64,000 nt of DNA from Strongyloides papillosus (taxonomy: Eukaryota; Nematoda; Chromadorea; Rhabditida; Strongyloididae): contig SRSI01000038.1 of the NCBI GenBank assembly GCA_005656395.1, positions 1,054,001 to 1,118,000 of the forward strand. Direction: 5' to 3'. Made by a program: the position numbers and the translations under genes. Numbering within the stretch: the stretch's first letter is position 1; the number at the start of each line of letters is the position of its first letter. Under the pieces are notes generated by a model. It was not told the DNA's origin. It was given only the letters and a program-made list of their open reading frames with translations, and did not search any database. Below, one piece after another: positions 41,394 through 53,009 of the stretch.

Positions 41394-44300
41394 AAGATCA
41401 TAAGAGTCTCCCAAAGAGCAATCTTGTTATGAGTGATTCACCAAATAACTTATTGACTTCAGTTGAAAAAGAATGTAATACGGTATTTGATAAAAATGAA
41501 TGTTTAGAATCCTCCCAAGATGACAGTGATTCGGATGCTAGCTTAAGTGACGCTCCAAGTCTGATATATAAAAGTGGAAAAATTTCAAATATTTCTGTTG
41601 TCATTGCTATAGATTCCGGATCAACCTTCACTTCGATCAGCGATAATCTCCAGTATCTGTTAAAAATGCCGGATAAAGAAGGTTCTGAAGTTCCTATTAA
41701 GTTAATTGAAGGAATGACAGCTGCCAAGAGAGCGAAAGGGAAAAGACTTCTAACGATAGAAGGTAATTCGATCTATCTGAAGCACCCATTGATATTCAAC
41801 TCGCACCACCACAATTTCGACATCCTTCTTGGAAGAGACATGCTTAAGAAGTACGGTGCTATTGTTGATCATACAGACGGAGCGATCAACTGGTCTGTAA
41901 CAGGTAAATGTATTATTAAAAACACTAATTCTTTAAATTTTTTGATCACACCGAGTAAATTCTCGCCGACTACACACGATGACATCACATTTGATGATCT
42001 GAAAGTGTTCCAGTATGGAATCGATGTAAATGCAAACGAAGAATCTAAAACTTACGCTTTATATACTGAATCTGTTATCGTCGACCAAGATAAGCAAAAA
42101 TACTTAGATGAATTCATAGCTGCTTCTGATAAAAGTCTTCGTGAAAAATTCCCGAGTGTTTTCATAGTGAATGACAGTCAAATTGTTCCAACCATGGTTG
42201 CTGAAGAACAGCATTTTAATTTCACTGAACAGAATAAGAATTATAAGACCTATGGATTATCTTATCACAACCAATCTATAGCACTCCAGCTAGCTAAGAC
42301 TTGGGAAGACACTGGAATCATTGAAGAAGGTGAACCAGATAATGGGATCACTCATCCAGTTATACTGATTGATAAGCAAAAAGATTCTTCGGATGACAAC
42401 AAGAATGTTGATATTACAAGTAGATATAGACTAGTATGCGATTTTAGATGCATCAACGAATTCACACATAAACAATGTGAGATTTCCATGAATATAACAA
42501 ACAGTATTTTGATCAATCGTCCCTTCGTGTTCTGTTCCAAACTTGATTTCAAGACTGCCTATGGACAGATAAAACTTTATCCTTCAAATACGAGATCGTT
42601 TAACATTACTATTGGTCATAAGAAATTCAACTATCTCACTCTTCCACAGGGAGCTAGAAATAGCGCCACTCTTTTTAAAATAGTGATGATGAATCTTTTT
42701 CAAGATCTCTTTGAGCAACAGCATCTTCAATGGTATCATGATGATATGTTGATAATGACTCATGCTGATTCTCAATCACCTCTCACCATAGATGATGAAA
42801 TCAGGAAAGCTCAAGAACATTGTGATTTATTAGAATTGGTTTTTCAGCGGATGGAATCCAAGAATGTCAAAGTTTCACAGATAAAATCTCAACTCTTCCA
42901 AAAGTCTGTTAGTTATCTAGGTTTCACTTTAACTAGAACTGGTTGGCGTCCGTCAATACAATCTGTTAATAGAATTTTAAACCGTGGTAGACCTGACTCT
43001 CGTGAAAGTTTGAGACGATTCCTTTATGCAAGCAATTATTTCTCCATTTGTATCCCAAACTTCAGTGTAATAGCTTCATCATTATATGACCTCATCAATA
43101 CCAAATCAAAAAAGAAATTTGTAATGCAAACTCACCATTTAGATGCTTACCATAAGATAGCACGATCCTTATGTGATGTTAACGATAAACTGTATTTTGG
43201 AGATCCCAATGCAGACTACATTATTCGCGTAGATGCCTCAAGTACAGGGATTGGTGGATCTATATCACAGAACTTGTTTGATGCTGAGACCAATACCATT
43301 AGAGAAGTACCATTAGGGTTTGTAAGTTTCTGTTTACCAAAAGTTGTTCGTCGTCGTTCTAGCACATATCTGGAGTTGAAAGGGATTGCGTCAGTACTGG
43401 AATACTATAAATTCTTGTTAGAAAATTGTCCTGGAAAAATTAGGATACTTACCGATCATAAACCACTGGAGAAGTTAAGATACACGGCAAGCATGTCAAA
43501 ACACGTTGAATTACTATCCCATATAGATAAATTTAACTGTATATTTGAATACTCACCAGGTAAACTTCACTTCATGCCGGATTGGTTGAGCAGAATTGAG
43601 AATGAAAAGTTGCTACATGACGATGAAAGTGGTGATGATGAAAAAGGGTATGATGATTCTAATGAACAATTTAATTCATTAACATGCCTATTGGTAAAAC
43701 ATTCCCGTGGCAGACCGCGAGTTTTGAAAGAAAAAAACAATGAAATTCTGATTAAACGTAAAGTGGGAAGACCAAAGAAAGGTGAAAGTTCACCAACAAA
43801 ACAATGTCATGAGAAAGTTAATGTAACAAATAAAGAGAAAGAACATAGTGACGATGAGTTAAATATCGTAGAGTTAAATGAAAAAAATGATATGTCAAAC
43901 ACCGAAAAAAATGATGATGATAATGAGATACACATTACAGAGTTAAATAAAAAAGAAAAATCTTCTCTTTATAAGATATTGAGAAGTAACATATTATTTT
44001 CTTTTGATGAGTTAAAAATGAAGCAAGAAAAAGATGATAATTGTCAAAGAGCGGTTAAGAACAAGTACTTTTTAAACTACGATGTACGGGTAAACGATAA
44101 TGGTATTATACAGATTTGTAAAACAAATCTTGAAAAAGGGGAGGCATGTGATGACAAAAATTGGAAAACTTTAATACCACTTTCCTTAGCTGAGAAAGTC
44201 ATAAAGATGGCACATAGTCAGGGACACTATTCGTTCATTAAGACATTGTCCGCCATCAATTATTTTTGTTATATACCTCAGCCTGGGAAAATGATAAAAA

Positions 44301-45211
44301 AGATTTTAAATAATTGCAACACGTGTCTTATAAGAAACTCTGGTCACCATCATCAGCCAAGCAATAAAACAATAGACTTGTCATGTTATCCATTCGATCG
44401 TTTGTCAATGGATCTCATTACACCATGAACAATTGACCAAATATGTCACCACAAATATATACTTGTAGTATGTGACGAATGTACTAAGTATGTCTGGGTC
44501 TTGCCTTTGCTCAGTAAAGAAGGTAGTGAAATAATTGATACATTGATAAAGAATATATTTACCAAAGGAGCTCTTCCCAGTGTTATAAGAACTGATGGTG
44601 ATGGTCAATTCAGGGGATCACACTTTACTGATGCCATGAAAGAACTTGGTGTAAAATTAGAGCTTTCTACAGCCTATGACTCCAACTCAAATGCTATTGT
44701 GGAAAATAAGATCAAAAGTGTTAACAAAGTTATTCATTCTCTGACGGAAAATTACCCAACAATATCATTCTGTCAATTACTTGATCTAGTGAGCCATTTT
44801 ATAAATAATTCTAGAGTAATTGGTATGCAAATGACTTCAGTTGAGATGATGTTTGGGATATCTCCTCGAACTACTTTGTCTAACATCTTGGATCACAATA
44901 GTATATTAAAATATATTGATCGTTCAGATAATTTAAATGAATGGTTGAACTCAATAACTATGGTTCGCAGAATCCTAAATGATCAATATATTCAATACAG
45001 ACAAAATGTAAACAATAAGAAAAAAGAAAAATATGATACTTTTGAGGTTGGAGACACCTTTTACTTCAGGCGTCCCAGAAAGCATACGTTTGATAAAAAT
45101 TACACTCCTCACGTTGTACTCAAGGATTTGAGAACCAAAGTCTTGTATAAAAGTGGTAACAAAACCTTGGAGGCATCAAAAGCAAAGATTAAAAAACTCC
45201 ATGTTTCTTAA
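41378..45211 (+). pseudogene. Element D pol: protease, RT, RNase H, AT-hooks, integrase
   Basis: One frame entered by the -1 shift and open except for a TGA at 44426-44428. Retropepsin has VIAIDSGSTFTSIS with a DILLGRDML strand. RT has VCDFRCINEF, TLPQGARNS and the catalytic LQWYHDDMLI (YHDD). RNase H has RVDASSTGIGGSI and ILTDHKPLEKL. Between RNase H and integrase are two AT-hook-like motifs, RGRPR (43706-43720) and VGRPKK (43763-43780), and an acidic linker. Integrase has an HHCC zinc region (HSQGHYSF, CNTC), Asp in SMDLI, Asp in RTDGDGQF and Glu in IVENKIKS. The TGA falls just after the first catalytic Asp. Confidence 0.88.
41384..41390 (+). promoter_or_regulatory. -1 ribosomal frameshift site between gag and pol of element D
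   Basis: A AAT TTT in the gag reading frame, matching the retroviral X XXY YYZ slippery pattern, followed immediately by the gag stop TAA. A slip back by one base leads straight into the pol frame (…F-L-K-D-H-K…). No attempt was made to fold a downstream stimulator. Confidence 0.7.
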
Positions 45212-45241
45212 TCTTCAAGAAATGGAGGAGGAAAACATAAT

Positions 45242-45388
45242 TGTAAAATCTAAATTATAAATCGAAAATTTAAATATATTATTATTATTATGTAAATTAC
45301 AATACCTATATATTATTGAAAAATAATATATAGAGATCTTTTTTCTTCTCTGATAAACGCCAAAAATTAAACCTTCTTATAAAAATTT
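45242..45388 (+). repeat. 3' LTR of element D
   Basis: 147 bp copy of 40182-40328 with about six substitutions, preceded by the polypurine stretch at 45223-45236. Confidence 0.85.
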
Positions 45389-45399
45389 ATAAGCTATAA

Positions 45400-46490
45400 A
45401 AATTAATCAAGTTTGAGTACAGTTATGCTAAAAACAAAACCGATATTTGTGTAAAAAATGAAGAAAATATGAGAAAATTGTCACTAAAATTAGTAAAATC
45501 CGTTCCGCAAATAAGCAATAAACTTCCCAATAGTTTGACTTTTTAAGTTAGACTTAAATCTATATAAAAGAAACTATATTTATTTAATTTTATAGAGATT
45601 CCATTAAGTAATAGCTATTTAACATTTTAATTTTTACCAAAAAAATAGTCATCACTTGTTGACCCATAACTTGACTAATTTGCTATCAATCTTAATAATG
45701 TTGTGTTTCCCCCTTATTTTATGTTAGTATCCTTCTAATGAGTCATAAATCATAAAATTTCACTAACTTTGATAAGAGTTATTTCCGGAAAAAAACTATG
45801 CAAAAATGTGTTTTGAAAGTGATGTTTTTTTAGAATAATTTGGCTAGTTATGGACCAAAGGTTTCGGGACTTATTTTTCTACCTATGTTGAAAAAAATAC
45901 ATCAAATGATTAATTTAACCAATAAAATTAATCAATTTTGAAAGAAGTTATGTCTGGAACAAAATTAGTTTTTACAAAAATAATGGAAAAAAAACAAAAA
46001 AGTTGACATTCAAATTAATATAACTTCTTTCGTAGTTGAGCTATAAAGTTCGTTAGATATTTGTTTTTTAAGTTAGACGTAGATCTATATAACAAATACA
46101 ATTCTTTTTCATTTTATAAAGTTTTGACTAATTTATAGATATTTAACATTTTAATTATTTTTTTAAAGTAGTCACCACTCTTTGGATCATAACTCGGCCA
46201 ATTTTTAATACAATTCCATAGTATTATGTTTCCTCATTATTCTGGAATTAGACTTTTCAAATGATATAGAAACCATCTTACTTTATTAATTTTAAAGTAA
46301 CGTTGTTCCCTGTATAAATCTATGCTAAAAAAAAACCAAAAAAACAGTGTTTTTAAGATAATTTGGGCAATATATGGTTTAAAACATTTGAGACCTTTTT
46401 TCCCCTAAGTTAGAAAAAAACACATTTTTGGCTATTAACCGTAAAAATCGGTTAAATCTGAAGAGAGTTATGAGAGAGACAAATATTTTT
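45400..46490 (-). repeat. Satellite-like ~520 bp repeat block, inverted copy
   Basis: Read on the minus strand it is homologous to 53010-54500. It holds about two units of roughly 500-530 bp, each with phrases such as CAAATTATCTTAAAAAC, TTTGCATAG, CATAACTCTTT and CGAAAGAAGTTAT in the same order. Non-coding. Confidence 0.65.
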
Positions 46491-46705
46491 TTCTTATTTC
46501 TTTTTGTTATAGATTATACACTATATTAATTATATTTTTTTTGTTATGTCTAAAGTATAATTAATAAATATTTTAATAACTGTAAAAATAAAATAATGAA
46601 ATAAATTACTTTTGTTGAATTTTATTTATTTCTAAAAATTATCAAAGATATTTTACAGAAACAAAAATACTATAGTTTAAAGAAATGCTAGAAAGGCAAA
46701 TGATA

Positions 46706-46779
46706 TGCCGCCAGCAGGGGTCGAACCTGCGACCTTGGGCTTATTAGACCCACGCTCTAACCGACTGAGCTATGGCGGC
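46706..46779 (-). tRNA. tRNA-Ile(AAT)
   Basis: A 74-nt cloverleaf: acceptor GCCGCCA/TGGCGGC, D arm GCTC AGTCGGTTA GAGC, anticodon stem TGGGT/GCCCA with loop CTAATAA (anticodon AAT), variable loop AGGTC, T arm GCAGG TTCGACC CCTGC, discriminator A. Intronless and closely similar to eukaryotic tRNA-Ile(AAT). No strong T-run terminator directly downstream. All stems pair, so probably functional. Confidence 0.93.
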
Positions 46780-49700
46780 TTGTGTGACAGGTCTTTTCTT
46801 TAAACTTTTCTGTCAAAAAGGTAAAACACTATTCCAACCAATAAAATTGCCCGAACATTTCCAAATAATTTATCTTCTTTATCTTAATAGACAATTACTA
46901 GTAATGCATTAATTAACTCTTATATCTAGGAAAAGTCTATAATATTAAATAAAATAATATTTAATTTATACTTTTATTGGAATTCGATTTTCAGAAAGAA
47001 CTATCGTTACAGGAGTACCAAAAATTTACTGAAATGATAATTAAAGTTTATATAAAAATTGATAAACAATTCTACTTATTCTTCATTATAATGTTATTAT
47101 TGTCTATTTAAAGAAAAATATAAATTAATAATGCCATCATTCTAAGAATTCATTTAGATGTCATTAATATTAGAAAACTGGAAATTAAATAAAAAATATG
47201 TATCAATTAATTATAAATGCATCATATATATCGTTTAACGTTATGGTGATTTAAATATGTTAAGAACAAGTAAAAATTTAGTGCACAGAAAACGAAATGG
47301 TGTCTAAACGAACGCAACTATGCACGACGAATTCTAGAGACAGTCATGTCATTTTGACATTTAGTGAGATCTATACAATATGTAAATATGATATTTTTAA
47401 TTTTTGTGAATATCAAGAAATATAAAAATGAGACTAGACAAATATTCAATAATGCTATGTTCATTTAAGCTAATATGTATTATGATAAATTAAATAATTA
47501 CATTCACTTATTTATAATTTATCATTATTATGTTTACTAATTGTGAATAGTTAGTTGTTTTTTTGATTTGAAGTTTTTAAGATGGTTGTACTGTCAATTA
47601 TTCGACTTTTTATAATTCATGTAATACTTCTTTAAATGTTTTTTGTTTAAAATAAATTAAAACTTAAAAGTTACTTTCCAATGTGTATTTATATTTAAAA
47701 TTTTATTAACAATTAATTAAATTAAAAACTTTATTAACACTTAATTAAATTGAAAACTTTAGTAAAAATAAATTATATTAAAAATTAATACATTTTAAAA
47801 ATACAACAAGAATAACCTCCTTTGTTTCTCAAGTGTTCTAGTTGTACATATCAAATGATTTGCTGGCATCCAGTTCTCCATTTTTTAATATATGCGCACG
47901 ACGTTATATTTTTTCCTGGAACAACAACTTCTTCGTTTTCATTTAAATCTGCTTACAAAGTCCTTCTATTGGAACTACTATAAGAAAACGCACTTTATAG
48001 ATGATATAAATTGCAAAGCATGTAAGAATACTTTCCAACTAATCGTTTTGCCACTTAGTTCAGTGAACACAAAGAAGACTGCTTTTTTGACATTACTTTC
48101 GACATCAGAATGATCTGGTGAAAATAGTAAAGAATATGTATTTTTTCGAATAGAAAATTCTATAAAGTTGCTGATTATTTAAAGAAAAATGAATTTGTTT
48201 GTAATATACTACAAGAGTATTCAGTAGAATGATCAGATCGTTTCACTAAAATAGTTAATCAGATGTTTTTTGATACGATAATTGATATCTTAATTTAAAT
48301 TATTCTACAATTTTTAAATGTTTGTTATTGTTTTATGTATAATTTTTATTTTTCTTATTCTACTTAAAAAAAAGTTGTTAATAATAATCATTTATAAATA
48401 AAATTTATAAAATTAAAAAAATTTTACATCTACTTCACCAACTTTTATATCTTAAAAACTTATAACATCAATTGCTAATCGTCAACAATATATTTTAAAA
48501 ACATTATCTCACTATACACATGTATTTTAAAAGTTTTTTTAGATTTTTTGGGCAATCTTATTGCTAATTTTTCTCATAAGATTCGTATAAATTTGCAACT
48601 GGGAGTTATGAAAATATTACATTTTACTACCTGTGATTGAATACAATTTATTGATGTGACCAAACTGTTGAATGGATCTTTAAATCATCAATTGTATATT
48701 AAATATTATATTTTTTTTATTGTTCTCTTTGTTTAAATATCTTGTATAACCAATAATTTTCGAAAATTATATAATTATTTAATATATACTTTCGTTAAAA
48801 CAAAAAATTTTTAATCAGTCATTATTAAAAGTCAATTTCAAACGTCTCAGGATATAAATTTTCTCTACACAAATATACTTTTTTAAAAATTTTAACAAAA
48901 TACGAAATTATACAGAAACTTTGTTAAACTTTCTAACATTATAAGTAAATAATTTATTTTCTAAAGTTTTTGATGGCATTTGTACATATTAGCATGTCTT
49001 TTTATTACTTTTTTATTTCACTTTAACAATGGTTAATGCAACAACTTCATTAAAATACCATGACAAAGATTTACGTTGTTTCTAATAGTAGAAATTATGA
49101 GAAGGACAGTAAACCAGTTGAAGAGGGGTAATGGAAAAATGATTAAACACAATTAAAAAAACTTTTATTTTAGAATTTATAAATATTATTAACTATATTA
49201 TATAAATATGTTTAATTATCCTTGATATGTTAATTAAAAGTAACAAGTTTACTATTTTAAAAGTCATAAATATCATTTTAATAAAATATCAATATATTAT
49301 TTTATCATTTTGTTATATTCTTTTTTTAATAATTGTATAGTAGCTTTTTTCTTAAAATTATATATGATAATTTGATATATTATATATAGACAAAATATTA
49401 AAAATGAAATATGCAATATATTAATTTGTCTAGGTTAAAAAGGGTCATCTTGTACAGTGCAAATATCAATAACTGACGGGTTCGAAAATTACCCTTTTGG
49501 TTTTCTGTGTGTGTTCTTTTACCAACTAAATTAACAAAGGACTATATAAATATTGATAGCTTAAATCAAAAAACACTACTTAATAAATAAAATTTCCCCT
49601 TAGTAATTGAGTTATTATAAAAATTTACAGAAATTATACATTCTCATGAAATTAATATTTAATCGAATTTTGTAGTTATTAATGCGCAGATTCTTAGAAT

Positions 49701-49949
49701 GTCGTCAAAATAAATTTCCAAATACACTCTTTCTATTATTCACAAGGTGATGATTTTAATTGCAATCTTAATTGTCGTTTACCGTAATTTTTTTTGTCAT
49801 TAATTTAATAGTCAACTTCCATTTTTATAAATATAAATTAATATTATTACCTTGAAACAGCATTTTTCCGCGTGTTTAGAAAATAATTTCGGTTGGAACA
49901 GTGTTTCCTTTTTTGACAGAAAATAGTGAAAAAATGACTCGCCACCGTA
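46780..49949. other. AT-rich stretch without recognised genes
   Basis: 3.2 kb with no supported gene. An open frame at 47892-48113 has no recognisable motif. A short AT-rich tandem similarity occurs at 47690-47790. A tRNA-like palindrome at 49437-49497 is discussed under rejected items. Confidence 0.5.
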
Positions 49950-50021
49950 GCCTCATTGGCTCAGGGGCAGAGCGTCTGTCTAGTAAACAGAAGGTCGCTG
50001 GTTCGATTCCAGCATGAGGCA
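49950..50021 (+). tRNA. tRNA-Thr(AGT)
   Basis: 72 nt: acceptor GCCTCAT/ATGAGGC, D arm GCTC AGGGGCA GAGC, anticodon stem TCTGT/ACAGA with loop CTAGTAA (anticodon AGT), variable loop AGGTC, T arm GCTGG TTCGATT CCAGC, discriminator A. All stems pair. A short T-run follows (ATTCTTT). Confidence 0.93.
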
Positions 50022-50225
50022 TTCTTTAAGGTCCTCGTTTTCATTATTTACAAAAAAAATCGTTTTTGAATATTTAGTAGTTACTACTATCAAAAAATTT
50101 ATATTATTTATAAATAAATAAGAGAACACTTTTTTTATTCCGAAACAAATTTAAAAAAATGATTTTGTTTCGAACAAATATAAACAATAGTAAAGAGCAA
50201 TAATATTGAAAGAAAAAAGTCTATC

Positions 50226-50299
50226 AGCCTCATCCTGGGCTCGAAGCGAGGACCTTATGATTAGAAGTCATACATTCTATCCAACTGAACTAATGAGGC
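50226..50299 (-). pseudogene. tRNA-Arg(TCT) with decayed T arm
   Basis: On the minus strand the acceptor GCCTCAT/ATGAGGC, D arm GTTC...GAAT and anticodon stem TATGA/TCATA with loop CTTCTAA (anticodon TCT) all pair. The T stem (CTCGC against CCAGG) does not, although the TTCGAGC loop is kept, and the discriminator is T. A run of six T follows on the minus strand. Its acceptor stem is the same as in the tRNA-Thr gene 200 bp away. Likely a pseudogene. Confidence 0.75.
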
Positions 50300-50455
50300 G
50301 GTTCAGAACACACTTGATTGGCTACCAATTCTTCTCAAATTTGATAGTAGTTTTTATAGTGAGAAAAAACTCTATTTCAAAAAATATAAATTAATTTGTA
50401 TAAGTTAATACTTGTCCAAGTACAATTAAGATTAGTAGAAAAAATAAGTTATAAT

Positions 50456-50505
50456 TGTAATCCAGATGGATCCTGGAGAACCTCTAAAGAGGTCCCAAAT
50501 ATAAT
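50456..50505 (+). repeat. Dispersed GC-rich hairpin motif, copy 3
   Basis: Starts TGTAATCC and continues with a TGGATCCTGGAGAACC stretch and an ACCTCT/AGAGGT inverted repeat, in the same order as the copies at 50-99 and 634-683 but more diverged. It may mark the edge of a degraded LTR-like element running to the right. Confidence 0.4.
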
Positions 50506-50509
50506 AAAT

Positions 50510-52718
50510 AACACTTAAGCTTTTACTCAAACTTTTATTTAAAACAATTGTATAATATATAAAATAATATGTGTTGTCTGTTACAACATATACAAAAAGT
50601 AAAGATAATGATATATTTAAAATGTATCTTCTTTATATATTGTGCCTCCTAATTATGTCCTTCTCTTTCTCTTGGTATTCCTTTGACTCATACTTCTCTG
50701 GGGTTTACATAATAATGATAAAAAAACTGTTAAAATAACACTTTTGAAAACTTTATTTTTTTCAATTATATACAACATTTTTAAAAAGAATGAAATTACT
50801 ATTTTATCAAATATAAGAATAAGAAACAATAACAATGAAATGATTAACTAAAGTGACTTTAATCTCAGTTATCAAATTAAGAATATTAATTTTTTAAAAA
50901 TTATGAAAAATTTAACATTTTTAATATTGCAAAGTGAATATATAAAAAACTGTGTTATATGAATTATTAATTATTTTATTGTTTTGAATGATAGAACGAT
51001 ATATATAAGATAACAGTTATAACTTTAGTATGTATAAGAAAGTTTATGTTAATATATATGTATGTGATTCATGAAGTAAAAGAGATCTTTTATTTTATCT
51101 ATGTAGTAACACTTTTGGATTACATTTTATCAATTTCCTCTGTTATATAATCAAATTATCTTATTTTAGTATTAGAAATTTCAGTTTTTTTTAGGATTTT
51201 TGTAGAACTACAATAAAAATTGTTAATAATAAAAAGAATTGATATTAACTGAAATATTACCAAACATTTGTGAATATATTAAAATTTTTTAAAATGACTC
51301 TAGAAGCTCAAAATATAGCAAAAATAATGTTAAAGTAACTGGCATTTAATTGAGAAACTCACAAAGAGCCCCATAATAAATTTAGGAAATAGTAAAAATT
51401 GTCTATGTTGGAAAATTTCTTGTATAATTTTATATATTTTTGAATAATGTGTAGTGCCAATCTATTTATATATATACAAGAAATTTGAAAAAACACTCTC
51501 AAATTTGAGAGTATTCTAATAGGAAAGAAGAAAATCACTATACCAACAAGGCAAAAATTGAATAATTAATACTTGATCAAATAAAACCAATAGAGATAAG
51601 TTATGATAATATTATGAAAAAATTGATAAACTATAAAAAATAAAAATCAGGAAAATTTGTCTTTCAAAATTTGATAATTGAACATCGTATATTATTTACT
51701 TGGTGGCCAATTAGATACGACTCGTTATTTCTTGAAAATACCATAATTTCGGGTCATACACGTGGTTTTACCTTCTAAATTTAATATGTCAATTAATATA
51801 TAGTAATTATGTTGTAACTTAAAGAGTATTCAAATATTTGTTTATTGCTTGTCTTAAAGCTAATTTATTACCAAAAAAATGATAAATTAATATATGTACT
51901 TTCACAATGAGTAAAAGAAAGATTTGTTGAATATTTCTCTCTTCTAACATGAAGAGAAAATGTATGAATACTCCACTAACAGTTGTATAATAATATATTA
52001 CACATTAAAAAAAGAAACAGAAGTTGTGTAGAATATAATGAACTTGTTTTATCAAATAAAATTCTAATTTTTTTACTGAAGACTAATTTCATCACAATTA
52101 TTTTGCACCTAAAAATTAAAACAATAATTATAATATTATTAATATAAGTTTCTATATTTCTATAGTAGTATCTTTATTTTATGACTTGAGTTTTTTTCTA
52201 CAATACATCTAAAAATATAAGATTATATTGTAATTTTATGTAAAATTATAAATACTGCGGCTAAAGTTCGGAATAAGGGCGACCAGCGTCAAATTATTTT
52301 TAAGTGAAACTTTTTTTTGGTAAAAAGAATATTCTAAGCATGGGTAACAATAAGTAAACATATTTTTAAGCATTTTGGAGCATTTGCGGCAAATTTTTTT
52401 TGTGCGGCATTTGTGTTTTTGAGTGATTTTTTATAATTTTTTCGTATTATAAGCATGGATAACAATAAATAAACATATTTAAAAGCATTTAAGCAAATTT
52501 TTTTACAACATTTGTATTTTTGAGTAGATTTTTTAAAGTGAACGAACTAGTTTTATTCATTTATTGATAAAGCTAAAGCATTGCATTCACTAACAAGCAC
52601 TGCTATCATTACAACCCCATATAGAAAATATTTTTTTATTACTAATAGGTGGTCCTAATGAGGGCCGTTGAATTAAAATTCATTAGTATTAGAAAAAGTA
52701 AAGAGCAGTCATGAGACT
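50510..52718. other. AT-rich stretch without recognised genes
   Basis: Nothing supported except a fragment of the dispersed repeat at 52080-52200, which matches 57610-57710 and the inverted 28310-28420. Confidence 0.5.
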
Positions 52719-52963
52719 TTAAAATTTCTTGGGTCTTTTTCTAAGTGGTGAAACAACTTGTGAACTCGTCTGTCTATCTAAGTGATGTTGTCTATTAGTA
52801 CCGAGATCCTGTTCAATGGATCTTTGACTATCATCTTTGTTTTGATTTGTAAGCATTTTTGGTTATTTTACTGGCAAGTTCATTTTTTTCGTCAAATTTC
52901 TTATTTTTCTTTCAAATTTCTTGTTTTTATTATCAAGTTCCTTGTTTTTAATAATTTTTAATC
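52719..52963 (-). pseudogene. Possible terminal exon fragment, unknown gene
   Basis: On the minus strand, after a splice-acceptor-like TTTGTTATAG (about 52964), a frame runs to TAA at 52719-52721 with one in-frame TAA at 52863-52865. The first part is Lys/Glu-rich and helical. The second (from ATG 52854-52856, 45 aa) is hydrophilic with a Gln/Ser-rich middle and a basic end PLRKRPKKF that could be a nuclear localisation signal. Base composition is less AT-rich than the surroundings. No upstream exon is visible because satellite-like DNA follows. A weak call. Confidence 0.25.
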
Positions 52964-53009
52964 TATAACAAAAAATAATAACAAAAAAAATTGTCTCTCT
53001 CAAGACTCT

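Larger units (their letters stand above)
40182..45388 (+). mobile_element. Ty3/gypsy-order LTR retrotransposon D (decayed)
   Basis: A plus-strand element with 147 bp LTRs (40182-40328 and 45242-45388) differing at about six positions. A TGG primer-binding site (TGGTTAAAAAG at 40330) and a polypurine stretch (GGAGGAGGAAAA) before the 3' LTR are present. Gag and pol are in two frames joined by a -1 slippery site. In-frame stops are two TAA in gag and one TGA in integrase. No target duplication could be matched. Protease, RT, RNase H, integrase order places it in the Ty3/gypsy group, but its sequence is far from elements A-C. Confidence 0.9.

Noticed and set aside
47892..48113. 73 aa plus-strand frame with two Cys
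   Set aside because: No recognisable domain, no relatives in the window and only a short frame; coding status cannot be supported.
49437..49497. tRNA-like palindrome with a GGGTTCGAAAATTACC box
   Set aside because: The outer arms pair and a B-box-like word is present, but no D arm or anticodon arm can be drawn and it is only about 60 nt.
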